A DNA stretch of 54,874 bases from Nitrospira sp. CG24C (GTDB lineage Bacteria; Nitrospirota; Nitrospiria; Nitrospirales; Nitrospiraceae). A program made the position numbers and the translations under genes. Each line of letters opens with the position of its first letter. Position 1 is the first letter of the stretch. Shown piece by piece: positions 18,901-26,380 of this stretch. The notes under the pieces are model-generated. The model was not told where the DNA came from and made no database searches. It saw only the letters and a program-made list of their open reading frames with translations. The stretch covers positions 327,897-382,770 of the forward strand of contig NEWR02000009.1 of the NCBI GenBank assembly GCA_002869885.2, given 5' to 3'.

Positions 18901-20003
18901 AACGGGCCACCCGCATCGTCATCAAAATCGGGAGCAGTCTCGTCGCGTCACGAGACACAGGACTGCGCCCGGAACAGATCGATCGGCTCGCGGATGAAAT
19001 CGCAGCCCTCCGGTCGAGCGGACGGGAAGTCCTGATCGTCTCCTCCGGTGCAATCGTCTCCGGTATCAAGAAATTAGGCCTGAAGGAATACCCCAAGAGC
19101 CTCCCCGTAAAGCAGGCCGCCGCAGCGGTCGGCCAAAGCCGGCTCATGTGGGCGTACGAAAAATCGTTTGAGCGGCTCGACATCAAGGTGGCGCAGGTTC
19201 TATTGACCCACCAAGACCTCGCCGATCGGCGGCGGTTTCTCAATGCACGCCACACCCTGAGTGCGCTGATCGGGTTCGGCGTGATCCCCATCATCAACGA
19301 AAACGATACGGTCGCCGTGGATGAAATCCGTGTGGGAGACAACGATACCCTGGCTGCCGAGGTGGCTCATCTGGTCGATGCGGAACTGCTGATCATCCTG
19401 TCCGATATCGACGGCCTCTTTACTGAGGATCCGCGCAAGAATCCCGCAGCCACGCTCATCCCATTGATTCCCGACATTACCGAAGAAATCGAGGAGCGAG
19501 CCGGTGTCTCCACCACGTTCGAAGGAACCGGGGGCATGGCCACAAAAGTCCAGGCTGCCAAGAAAGTCAGTGAGTACGGAGTGGCCACCTTGATCTTGAA
19601 TGGGCAAAAGCCAGGCCTCCTTCCGCAAGTATTAGCCGGTGGCCCTGGCGGCAGCCTCTTCCTCGCGAAGGAGCGTCGCTTCACCAGCCGCAAACATTGG
19701 ATCGCTTTCACCCTCAGGCCGCGAGGAACCGTGACGCTCGACCCCGGAGCCGTCGAGGCGCTGGTCCGACGGGGCAAAAGCCTGTTGGCTTCAGGCATTC
19801 TGGCCGTCACCGGTTCGTTCGATACGGGAGATGCGGTCAGTTGCCTTGACCAGGACGGCAAAGAACTCGCCAAAGGACTCGTGAACTTTTCCTCCGACAT
19901 CTTGGCACGGATCAAAGGGCTCAAAACGACCGAGATCCAGCAACAGCTCGGCCCACAGGAGTATGAGGAAGTGATACATCGGGACAACCTGGTGATACTC
20001 TAG
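18882..20003 (+). CDS. proB: Glutamate 5-kinase
   Basis: A 373-residue kinase for the first step of proline synthesis. It has the amino-acid-kinase N-terminus RIVIKIGSSLVAS, VSSGAIVSG, INENDTVAVDEIRVGDNDTLAA and GTGGMATKVQAA, with a PUA domain in the last 95 residues (VTLDPGAVEALVRRGKSLL). I chose the ATG at 18882, overlapping obgE, because it begins the conserved frame. Confidence 0.96.
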   Translation: MRDELLKRATRIVIKIGSSLVASRDTGLRPEQIDRLADEIAALRSSGREVLIVSSGAIVSGIKKLGLKEYPKSLPVKQAAAAVGQSRLMWAYEKSFERLDIKVAQVLLTHQDLADRRRFLNARHTLSALIGFGVIPIINENDTVAVDEIRVGDNDTLAAEVAHLVDAELLIILSDIDGLFTEDPRKNPAATLIPLIPDITEEIEERAGVSTTFEGTGGMATKVQAAKKVSEYGVATLILNGQKPGLLPQVLAGGPGGSLFLAKERRFTSRKHWIAFTLRPRGTVTLDPGAVEALVRRGKSLLASGILAVTGSFDTGDAVSCLDQDGKELAKGLVNFSSDILARIKGLKTTEIQQQLGPQEYEEVIHRDNLVIL

Positions 20004-20027
20004 ACGTGAGTGCTGAGTGCTGAGATT

Positions 20028-20750
20028 ATGAAGTCGACAACCTCTGAACCTCAGCACTCTACCCCCCTTCGTCTGGGCCTCCTCGGAGGCAGTTTCAACC
20101 CCGTGCACAACGGGCACCTGGCCATTGCACGCCAGACACGCGAGGCCCTCGGGCTCGACCAAATCCTCTTCGTTCCCACGAGCCACCCTCCCCACAAGCC
20201 GAACGGCAGTCTGGCACCGGCTCAAGACCGCTATGAAATGGTTCGCCTGGCCATCTCCTCAGACCCCACGCTCGCCATCTCGGATGTGGAAATCAGCCGG
20301 CCAGGCAAGTCCTACACCATCGATACCATTCGCCTGCTGCAACAGACCTATGGAGCGCACACCCAACTCTTTTTCTTGATCGGGCTTGATGCCTTTCTGG
20401 ACTTTCCATCCTGGCGTGAGCCGCGGACATTGCTGGGACTCTGCCGCTTCGTCGTCCTCTCGCGGCCAGGCTTATCGTTTCGCTCCCTCTCAACCGTCCC
20501 ACTGCTTCCGCCAATTCCAGTTCCTTCACTGATGGATTTGGATGCAGGCCGGATTTCACGAATCGAGGCGCCGCTCGGAACACAAGGCCTGATCTGCCTC
20601 AAACTACCACCCAGCCCGATCTCCGCTTCGGACATTCGCTCGCAAATCAGCCAAGGGCATCCGGTGGCAAATCTGTTGCCGCCCTCAGTGGAATCTTATA
20701 TACTCCAGCATCATCTCTACCAAGAGGGTCGTAATCGCACAAACAGCTAG
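20028..20750 (+). CDS. nadD: Nicotinate-nucleotide adenylyltransferase
   Basis: A 240-residue enzyme adenylating nicotinate mononucleotide in NAD synthesis. GGSFNPVHNGH is the nucleotidyltransferase GxFxPxHxGH motif, and ISASDIR near the C-terminus matches the ISSTxIR motif. The ATG at 20028 is preferred over an in-frame GTG at 20010 lying in a TGAGTGCTGAGTGCTGAG direct repeat. nadA, from the same pathway, is also in the window (43916). Confidence 0.93.
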   Translation: MKSTTSEPQHSTPLRLGLLGGSFNPVHNGHLAIARQTREALGLDQILFVPTSHPPHKPNGSLAPAQDRYEMVRLAISSDPTLAISDVEISRPGKSYTIDTIRLLQQTYGAHTQLFFLIGLDAFLDFPSWREPRTLLGLCRFVVLSRPGLSFRSLSTVPLLPPIPVPSLMDLDAGRISRIEAPLGTQGLICLKLPPSPISASDIRSQISQGHPVANLLPPSVESYILQHHLYQEGRNRTNS

Positions 20751-20778
20751 GTCTACGGCCCTCGCCATCGCCCGGGCC

Positions 20779-21159
20779 ATGCTCGATAAGAAGGCCACCG
20801 ATGCTGTTGTCCTTCAAATCGCGCCGCTGACCTCTATTACGGACTACCTGGTGATAGGCTCTGCGGATTCGGATCGCCAAGCGAGTGCCATTGCCGATCA
20901 TATCGGCGACATCCTCTCTCGCTCCGGCAACAAGCCACTGAGCATCGAAGGCAATCGGTCCTCCCAGTGGGTTCTGATGGATTTCGGCGACGTCATCGTC
21001 CATGTGTTCAGGCAGGATGTCCGAAAGCATTACGCACTCGAACGGTTGTGGGCCGACGCAAAACGCATCGCCATCCCGGGCGAATCGCCGGTCTCACAAC
21101 CGGTCATGACCCCACGGCCCGTGAAACGGAAAAAGGCGCCAACGAAAACAAAGGCCTAG
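20779..21159 (+). CDS. rsfS: Ribosomal silencing factor RsfS (start uncertain)
   Basis: RsfS binds L14 and blocks subunit joining in starved cells. The core KKATDAVVLQIAPLTSITDYLVIGSA and the later WVLMDFGDVIVHVF are diagnostic, followed by a basic tail. With ATG 20779 the protein has 126 residues but lacks part of the first helix. The same frame upstream reads STALAIARA, which looks like that helix, yet no ATG, GTG or TTG precedes it. The true start may be a rare codon such as ATC or ATA overlapping nadD. Confidence 0.9.
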   Translation: MLDKKATDAVVLQIAPLTSITDYLVIGSADSDRQASAIADHIGDILSRSGNKPLSIEGNRSSQWVLMDFGDVIVHVFRQDVRKHYALERLWADAKRIAIPGESPVSQPVMTPRPVKRKKAPTKTKA

Positions 21160-21163
21160 AGCG

Positions 21164-22564
21164 ATGCTGCGACTGCTCACCTCCATCTTCCTCGTCAGCG
21201 CCGGAATCTTTCTCTACAGCTATTTCCGCGAACTGAATCCCGGGATGGTCTCAGTCCGGACCAGTCCCACCCTCCAGTTCGAATTGAGCCCCGTCACGCT
21301 CGTCATCTTTTCCATGGCCGTCGGCGCCGTGCTCGTGGCCTTGGCAGTCGGCATGCGGCAAACCGCCCACGTCATCGGCAACTGGCGCAGCACGCGGCTG
21401 TTGCGGCGCAAAGAAAAAATCGATGCGCTCCATCGCGAAGGCACCCATGCCATCATGTCTAAACGCACCGTCGAAGCCATCGGCCTGTTCGAACGGGCGT
21501 TGGCCATGGACCCGAACCGTGTCGATTCGCTGCTCTGGCTGGGAAACATTTACCGTGTGGAAAGCAACTTCGCTGAGGCAATCCGCCTCCATCAACGAGC
21601 GAATCGTGTCGATGATCGCAACATTGAAATTCTACTGGAGTTGGCCAACGACTTGGAAAGCGCCAAGCGCTATGAGGATGCCCTGCAGACCCTGCAGAAG
21701 ATGCTCAAGATCGAACCGGATAACCTCACCGCGCTCATCCGCAAGCGCGATTTGTTGATCAGGCTCGAAAAATGGAGCGAGGCGCTCGAAATCCAACATC
21801 GTCTCCTGAAAGCCAACCTGCCAGAGCCGGAACGTAAGGCCGAGGCCCATCTTCTCACTGGCTGCACCTACGAAGTCGGACGCCAACTGCTGGAACGAGG
21901 CCATCCAGACAAGGCACGGCGCTACTTCCGCGGCGCCATTAAGAAAGACCGGACCTTCTTGCCGGCCTACGTCGGCATCGGCGAAATCCTGATCCGGGAA
22001 GGCAAGACCAAGCAGGCCGTAGAAATTCTCAAGAAGATCTATGCCAAAACCCGCAGCAACATCATTCTGCACCGCCTCGAAGAACTCTTTCTCGAACAGG
22101 GCGAACCCAGCGAAATAATCCGTGTCTATCAGGAGGCCCTCCGGCAGGACCCGAACAACCCTGCCCTGCGGTTCTATTTAGGCAAGCTCTACTACCGTCT
22201 CGAAATGGTCGATGAAGCTTTCGACATCCTCTCGACCGTCGAAGGCGTACAGGACCAATTGGCCGATTACCATAAGATCATGGCCAATCTCTATTTGCGC
22301 AAGCAGCAGATGGAGGAAGCCGTCGCCGAACTCAAGAAAGCCCTCCATTTCAAGAAACGCGTGGTCGTCCCCTATGTCTGCACCGCCTGCCGGCAAGAAT
22401 CGACCGAATGGTCTGGGCGATGCCGCAGCTGTGGAATCTGGAATACATTGGTCGCGCTACCCTTGCCGAACGACGGGCAAGCGGTCCCAGGTCAAGACAG
22501 CAGCCCCGTCCCTATCTCAACGGTTCCCTACCAAGGCATTGCTTCTCCTTTCGAAACCGTGTAG
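21164..22564 (+). CDS. lapB: LapA-LapB (YciM)-like fusion: membrane-anchored TPR protein with rubredoxin-type C-terminus
   Basis: A 466-residue protein. The first about 75 residues resemble LapA (DUF1049): two transmembrane helices (3-20 and 45-66) around a short loop. About ten TPR units follow (100-390), then a four-cysteine metal site CTACRQ..CRSCGIWN (about 405-430), as in LapB/YciM. In E. coli LapB recruits LpxC to FtsH and so controls lipid A synthesis; LapA and LapB are separate proteins there. The arrangement suggests the same job with both parts in one chain. It starts 4 bases after rsfS. Confidence 0.85.
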   Translation: MLRLLTSIFLVSAGIFLYSYFRELNPGMVSVRTSPTLQFELSPVTLVIFSMAVGAVLVALAVGMRQTAHVIGNWRSTRLLRRKEKIDALHREGTHAIMSKRTVEAIGLFERALAMDPNRVDSLLWLGNIYRVESNFAEAIRLHQRANRVDDRNIEILLELANDLESAKRYEDALQTLQKMLKIEPDNLTALIRKRDLLIRLEKWSEALEIQHRLLKANLPEPERKAEAHLLTGCTYEVGRQLLERGHPDKARRYFRGAIKKDRTFLPAYVGIGEILIREGKTKQAVEILKKIYAKTRSNIILHRLEELFLEQGEPSEIIRVYQEALRQDPNNPALRFYLGKLYYRLEMVDEAFDILSTVEGVQDQLADYHKIMANLYLRKQQMEEAVAELKKALHFKKRVVVPYVCTACRQESTEWSGRCRSCGIWNTLVALPLPNDGQAVPGQDSSPVPISTVPYQGIASPFETV

Positions 22565-22648
22565 GTTTTCGGCCAGTCAGGCTTGCCGACGTGCGTGCGG
22601 CCATCTGCATCGCAGTCAATACAACCTCTACAGATGATGGAGTCTCCC

Positions 22649-23647
22649 ATGGTGGTCGACTATCAGGATTACGCCGACAAGGCCTTGCACGACGAGACGC
22701 TGACCAGAAGCGAATGCCAGGCCGTGCTCGACACGCCGGATGAACAGTTGCTGGGACTCCTCCAAGCCGCCTTTACCGTCCGATCGCGCTATTTCGGCAA
22801 GACCGTTCGCCTCCAGATGTTGCAGAACGCCAAGAGCGGCGCCTGCCTGGAAGACTGCCACTACTGTTCCCAATCTGCGACCTCCACCGCCCCCATTGAA
22901 CGTTATAACCTAGTGCCCCAACAACAGATGATCGATGGCGCCAGGCAAGCTGCGGCATCGAAAGCCCAACGCTATTGCATCGTCATCAGCGGCCGGAGTC
23001 CGTTGGATCGGGAAATCGACGAAATCGCAGGAGCCGTCCGCTCGATCAAGCAGGAGATTCCGATTCAGATTTGCTGCTCACTGGGCCTCATGAATGAACA
23101 ACAGGCCAAACGTCTGAAAGCGGCGGGAGTCGATCGGGTGAACCACAACTTGAATACGAGCGAAGCCTTTCATTCCTCTATCTGCACCACGCATACCTTC
23201 CAAGACCGGCTCAGCACCATCCGGAACGCGCGTGCGGCAGGATTGGAGATCTGTTCCGGCGGGATCGTGGGAATGGGAGAGAAAGATGAAGACCTCATCG
23301 ATCTGGCCATGGCCCTGATCGACGTGAAACCGGACTCGATTCCCCTAAACACACTCCACCCGGCCACAGGCACGCCGCTGGAAAACTGTGACAACCTGAC
23401 TCCTCAACGCTGTTTGAAAGTGCTCTGTCTCTTCCGGTTTCTCCACCCCCGCACCGAACTCCGCGTCGCTGGTGGCCGCGAGCACAATCTCCGCAGCCTC
23501 CAACCCTTGGCCCTCTATCCAGCCGACTCCATCTTCGTGAACGGCTACCTCACAACACCAGGCCAGCCAGCCCCAGAAGTCTGGGGCATGATTGAGGATC
23601 TGGGATTTAAGATTGAAGTAGACTACCAGCAACCAGTGGCAAGCTGA
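22649..23647 (+). CDS. bioB: Biotin synthase
   Basis: A 332-residue radical-SAM enzyme inserting sulfur into dethiobiotin. CLEDCHYC (Cys66, 70, 73) binds the [4Fe-4S]/SAM cluster. Other blocks are GGIVGMGE, PLNTLHPATGTPLEN and RVAGGREHNLR. I chose ATG 22649 because GGAG lies six bases upstream; further in-frame ATGs at 22634 and 22637 add only a few residues. No other biotin gene is nearby. Confidence 0.95.
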   Translation: MVVDYQDYADKALHDETLTRSECQAVLDTPDEQLLGLLQAAFTVRSRYFGKTVRLQMLQNAKSGACLEDCHYCSQSATSTAPIERYNLVPQQQMIDGARQAAASKAQRYCIVISGRSPLDREIDEIAGAVRSIKQEIPIQICCSLGLMNEQQAKRLKAAGVDRVNHNLNTSEAFHSSICTTHTFQDRLSTIRNARAAGLEICSGGIVGMGEKDEDLIDLAMALIDVKPDSIPLNTLHPATGTPLENCDNLTPQRCLKVLCLFRFLHPRTELRVAGGREHNLRSLQPLALYPADSIFVNGYLTTPGQPAPEVWGMIEDLGFKIEVDYQQPVAS

Positions 23648-23825
23648 CAAAGCAAAAAATACAGGCTCCAGGCCTCGCGCTAAGAAACAAACCCCCAGTG
23701 CCCTTTCCCAAGCCGTTGGACGAGCCCTCCGGAGAGCTGCCAAGGCAGCGCGCAAGACCGCCAGAATGTATGGCACGCCGATCTACGTGTGGGAAAACGG
23801 CAAGGTTGTGGCGAAGAAGCCGTGA
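23646..23825 (+). pseudogene. Remnant (or non-canonically started) small basic protein gene
   Basis: Directly after bioB an open frame without any ATG/GTG/TTG reads a basic helical segment (ALSQAVGRALRRAAKAARKTAR) and then MYGTPIYVWENGKVVAKKP, ending at TGA 23823. The tail looks like a conserved motif of short proteins I recall from Nitrospira and relatives. A run of six A at 23654-23659 separates a CTG (23644) in another frame from this one, so a one-base loss there would explain the missing start. Confidence 0.4.
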
Positions 23826-24308
23826 TTCGAGAAATCCCCACCCGGCGGCCTAAGAAGGAAAGCTGGAACTGACTGAATCATCACGGTTGGTACAACCGTG
23901 ATTCGCACGCTTATTCACAAAGTCTTCTACTACAACCGCCGATGCGCCGCTACAACAAGCCTACGGCGGGCGGGCTCGCCGCTCTGTCGGTCAACATACA
24001 ATTTCAAGTATGCCTCCCTCACGGCTCCACGCGCCCGTCTCGCATGGCGCCTCTGCAGTTTCGTCACGAACCCTCGTGAACAATGCGGGCTGAAGGAATT
24101 CCAGAAGGCTTCCGCTCGGACCACCGTGGAAAGGGTGCCACGAGAGGCGACGGAGCAAGGCGCACTTGCTCACCTGCTCCGGAAGGTCCGAGAACGAATT
24201 ACAAGGAGCGTGAACGGTGACATATGAGGGCGAATCCTCCATTTTCTTACAGTGAATACAAGCGTTTCGCTTTGACACCTGTCCGATTCTTGCTACAGTT
24301 TGAACACG
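23826..24308. other. Intergenic region with hairpin 23875-23904
   Basis: A stem CACGGTTG/CAACCGTG with loop GTA, extended by GAAT/ATTC, lies at 23875-23904 and may end the bioB transcript. The remaining 400 bases contain open frames on both strands, but their translations are rich in Arg/Ser/Thr, lack ribosome sites and resemble nothing, so I see no gene here. Confidence 0.5.
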
Positions 24309-25619
24309 ATGGTCACCATGAAATGCCCCGATTGTCAGGAGGGCCTGACTCAGGTTCCAACTAGCCATGGCCCTGGGCTCGATGTCTGTTCCTCCGGACA
24401 TGGACTCTGGCTCGATGTGGGAGAGGTAAATTTCTTTGTGGAAGATTATAGCTCGCTGAAGCGGGCGCTTGGTCACACAGGAGGCGTCGCGGTTAAAACA
24501 GAGACGCTGTGCCCTCGATGCAAGCAGCACATGGAATCATCGACGGTATCGCGTACGTCCTTCCTGAGCTGCGATTCCTGTCGCGGGTGGTGGCTGCCTC
24601 ACGGAAGCCTCACTTGTCTGAATGAGACCTACCGAGGCGTAGCGGTTCCGATTCAGGTCCATGAAGACGAGCTGTACTCAAGAGCTGCTGAAAGGCATCG
24701 TGTACTCAATGAGACATCTGGCGATCGACATCGGTTCAAGAAGAAGGGGACTGCCCCACAGAGCCTTTGGTTCTGGGTGCTGTTTTTCGGACTCGCCCTT
24801 GGGATCGGAGGGATTATCTTCACCGCCGGGATCGATAAAACCTTAAGAACCACTCTGTGGAGTCGGCCACCGGATCACCCCTTCCTCTATTTGGCAGCCG
24901 GCATCCTGGGAGGATTCTGGCTCGTCGCCGACGGATGGTTGCTTCGCCAACGAAAGCGCTTGATCGAAAGTATTCCAACCTCGACCATCCGTTCACTGGC
25001 TCTCGGATTGGTTGAGATCAGTGGGCGGGTCCAACCAGAGGAACAGGTTCTCTCCAGTCCCTTCAGCGGACTTCCCTGTGTGTTCTACACCTATGCCGTA
25101 GAAGAGCGCGTCGGCTCCGGGAAACATACACAGTGGGAGACCATTGCGAAAGGCACGTCGGAGCAGCCCTTTTTTGTCAGTGATACCACTGGACAAGTGC
25201 TCATCGTACCCCTTGGCGCCGAGCTGATCTTGCAGGATGAACACACTTTTCGAAACGATTGGCTCGGAGCATTGCCCCCCACAACCATCACCGGATTGAA
25301 TCGCCTGGGGATTTCGACTGAACGCTGGATGGGGAGCAAGACATTACGGTGCCGAGAATCATTCATCCTTCCGGAAAAACTGGTTTACGTTCTCGGAACA
25401 GCCCATGAGCACCTCGATGCAACAGAACGCGTCGAAAACTCCGCTCGCCTCTACATCGGGAGCAGCCGAGACCATGCGTTCATTATCTCAGATCGAAGCG
25501 AAAAGGACTTACTGTCCCGATTGCGGTGGCAGGTGTTGGCCTATGGGGCAGGAGGCCTGGCACTGGCTGCGACCTGTGTGAGCATCATCTTCAAATACTA
25601 TCTGACAACAGTATCGTAA
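24309..25619 (+). CDS. Zinc-ribbon / GIDE-domain membrane protein
   Basis: A 436-residue membrane protein. Two TFIIB-type zinc ribbons (CPDC..C near 6-27; CPRC..CDSC near 68-91) are followed by two transmembrane helices (153-173, 191-211). A GIDE-like domain (about 230-390: LVEISGRVQPEEQVLSSPFS, CVFYTY) and a C-terminal helix (about 412-432) complete it. GIDE domains were named from the mitochondrial E3 ligase MUL1; bacterial versions often accompany LemA. Here lemA follows 25 bases downstream. ATG 24309 or 24318 are both possible starts. Role unknown, probably envelope. Confidence 0.75.
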   Translation: MVTMKCPDCQEGLTQVPTSHGPGLDVCSSGHGLWLDVGEVNFFVEDYSSLKRALGHTGGVAVKTETLCPRCKQHMESSTVSRTSFLSCDSCRGWWLPHGSLTCLNETYRGVAVPIQVHEDELYSRAAERHRVLNETSGDRHRFKKKGTAPQSLWFWVLFFGLALGIGGIIFTAGIDKTLRTTLWSRPPDHPFLYLAAGILGGFWLVADGWLLRQRKRLIESIPTSTIRSLALGLVEISGRVQPEEQVLSSPFSGLPCVFYTYAVEERVGSGKHTQWETIAKGTSEQPFFVSDTTGQVLIVPLGAELILQDEHTFRNDWLGALPPTTITGLNRLGISTERWMGSKTLRCRESFILPEKLVYVLGTAHEHLDATERVENSARLYIGSSRDHAFIISDRSEKDLLSRLRWQVLAYGAGGLALAATCVSIIFKYYLTTVS

Positions 25620-25644
25620 CTGTCATACCCAAAGGAGCCCGCCC

Positions 25645-26232
25645 ATGAATACCACTTTAATAATCGGAAGCCTGCTCGTGATCGGGCTGACTGTGCTCGT
25701 CACCTACGTGGTTGGCGTCTACAACATGCTGGTTCGGCTCTTCAACAACATCGACAAGGCTTGGTCGAATATCGACGTCATCCTGAAGCAGCGGCATGAT
25801 GAACTTCCCAAGCTCGTCGAAGTCTGTAACAGCTACATGCTTCACGAGCGGGAGACGCTGGAATCCGTGACCAAAGCCCGCACCGCCTATAGTACAGGCC
25901 TGAATATCGACGACAAGGCGCAGGCGGAAAATCAGATCGTCGGCGCTTTAGGAAAACTCTTCGCCGTGGCCGAGCAGTATCCGGACTTGAAAGCCAATCA
26001 AGAGTTCTTAGCCGTCCAGCAGCGCATATCGGCACTGGAAAGCACTATTGCCGATCGGCGTGAGTTCTATAACGACTCGGTCAACCTGTACAATATCGCC
26101 ATCCAACAGATCCCGACGCTCTGGGTGGCTCAGGAGATCGGATACACAGCGAGGCCATTGTTGACAGTGTCGCCATCCGATCGCAAAAACGTGCCGCTCG
26201 CGTTTGCCAATCGCACGCCTGTGGCAGCGTAG
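25645..26232 (+). CDS. lemA: LemA family protein
   Basis: A 195-residue protein with one N-terminal transmembrane helix (about 5-25). The LemA helical domain follows: YNMLVRLFNNIDKAWSNIDVILKQRHDELPKLVEV, with the later REFYNDSVNLYNIAIQQIP typical of the family. LemA proteins are widespread membrane proteins of unclear function. It is preceded by AAAGGAG and co-directional with the GIDE gene. Confidence 0.92.
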   Translation: MNTTLIIGSLLVIGLTVLVTYVVGVYNMLVRLFNNIDKAWSNIDVILKQRHDELPKLVEVCNSYMLHERETLESVTKARTAYSTGLNIDDKAQAENQIVGALGKLFAVAEQYPDLKANQEFLAVQQRISALESTIADRREFYNDSVNLYNIAIQQIPTLWVAQEIGYTARPLLTVSPSDRKNVPLAFANRTPVAA

Positions 26233-26283
26233 ACACATTTTTACCAATAGTCCTTCCAAGCTTGCTCGTTGCTCTTCCCTCGC

Positions 26284-26380
26284 AAGGACGGCATCCAGTA
26301 ATCCTCAACTGCGCGCGTCGGACGAGCACCGTTTTACCGTGCGCGTTCCGCGAGCAAAGAGGATGCTGGATGCCGTCCTA
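26284..26380. repeat. Nested palindrome R, copy 1 (bidirectional 3' structure)
   Basis: The outer arms GGACGGCATCCAG (26286-26298) and CTGGATGCCGTCC (26366-26378) pair perfectly, continued by TCCTC/GAGGA. Inside is a core CTGCGCGCGTC..ACGAGCAC..GTGCGCGTTC..GCGAGCA shared with sites at 36181 and 54828. It lies between convergent lemA and the permease gene, and its right arm overlaps the first base of the permease stop codon. Confidence 0.8.

Noticed and set aside
23898..24227. 109-codon frame in the gap before the GIDE gene
   Set aside because: No ribosome site, Arg/Ser-rich composition, and an opposite-strand frame of equal quality overlaps it.
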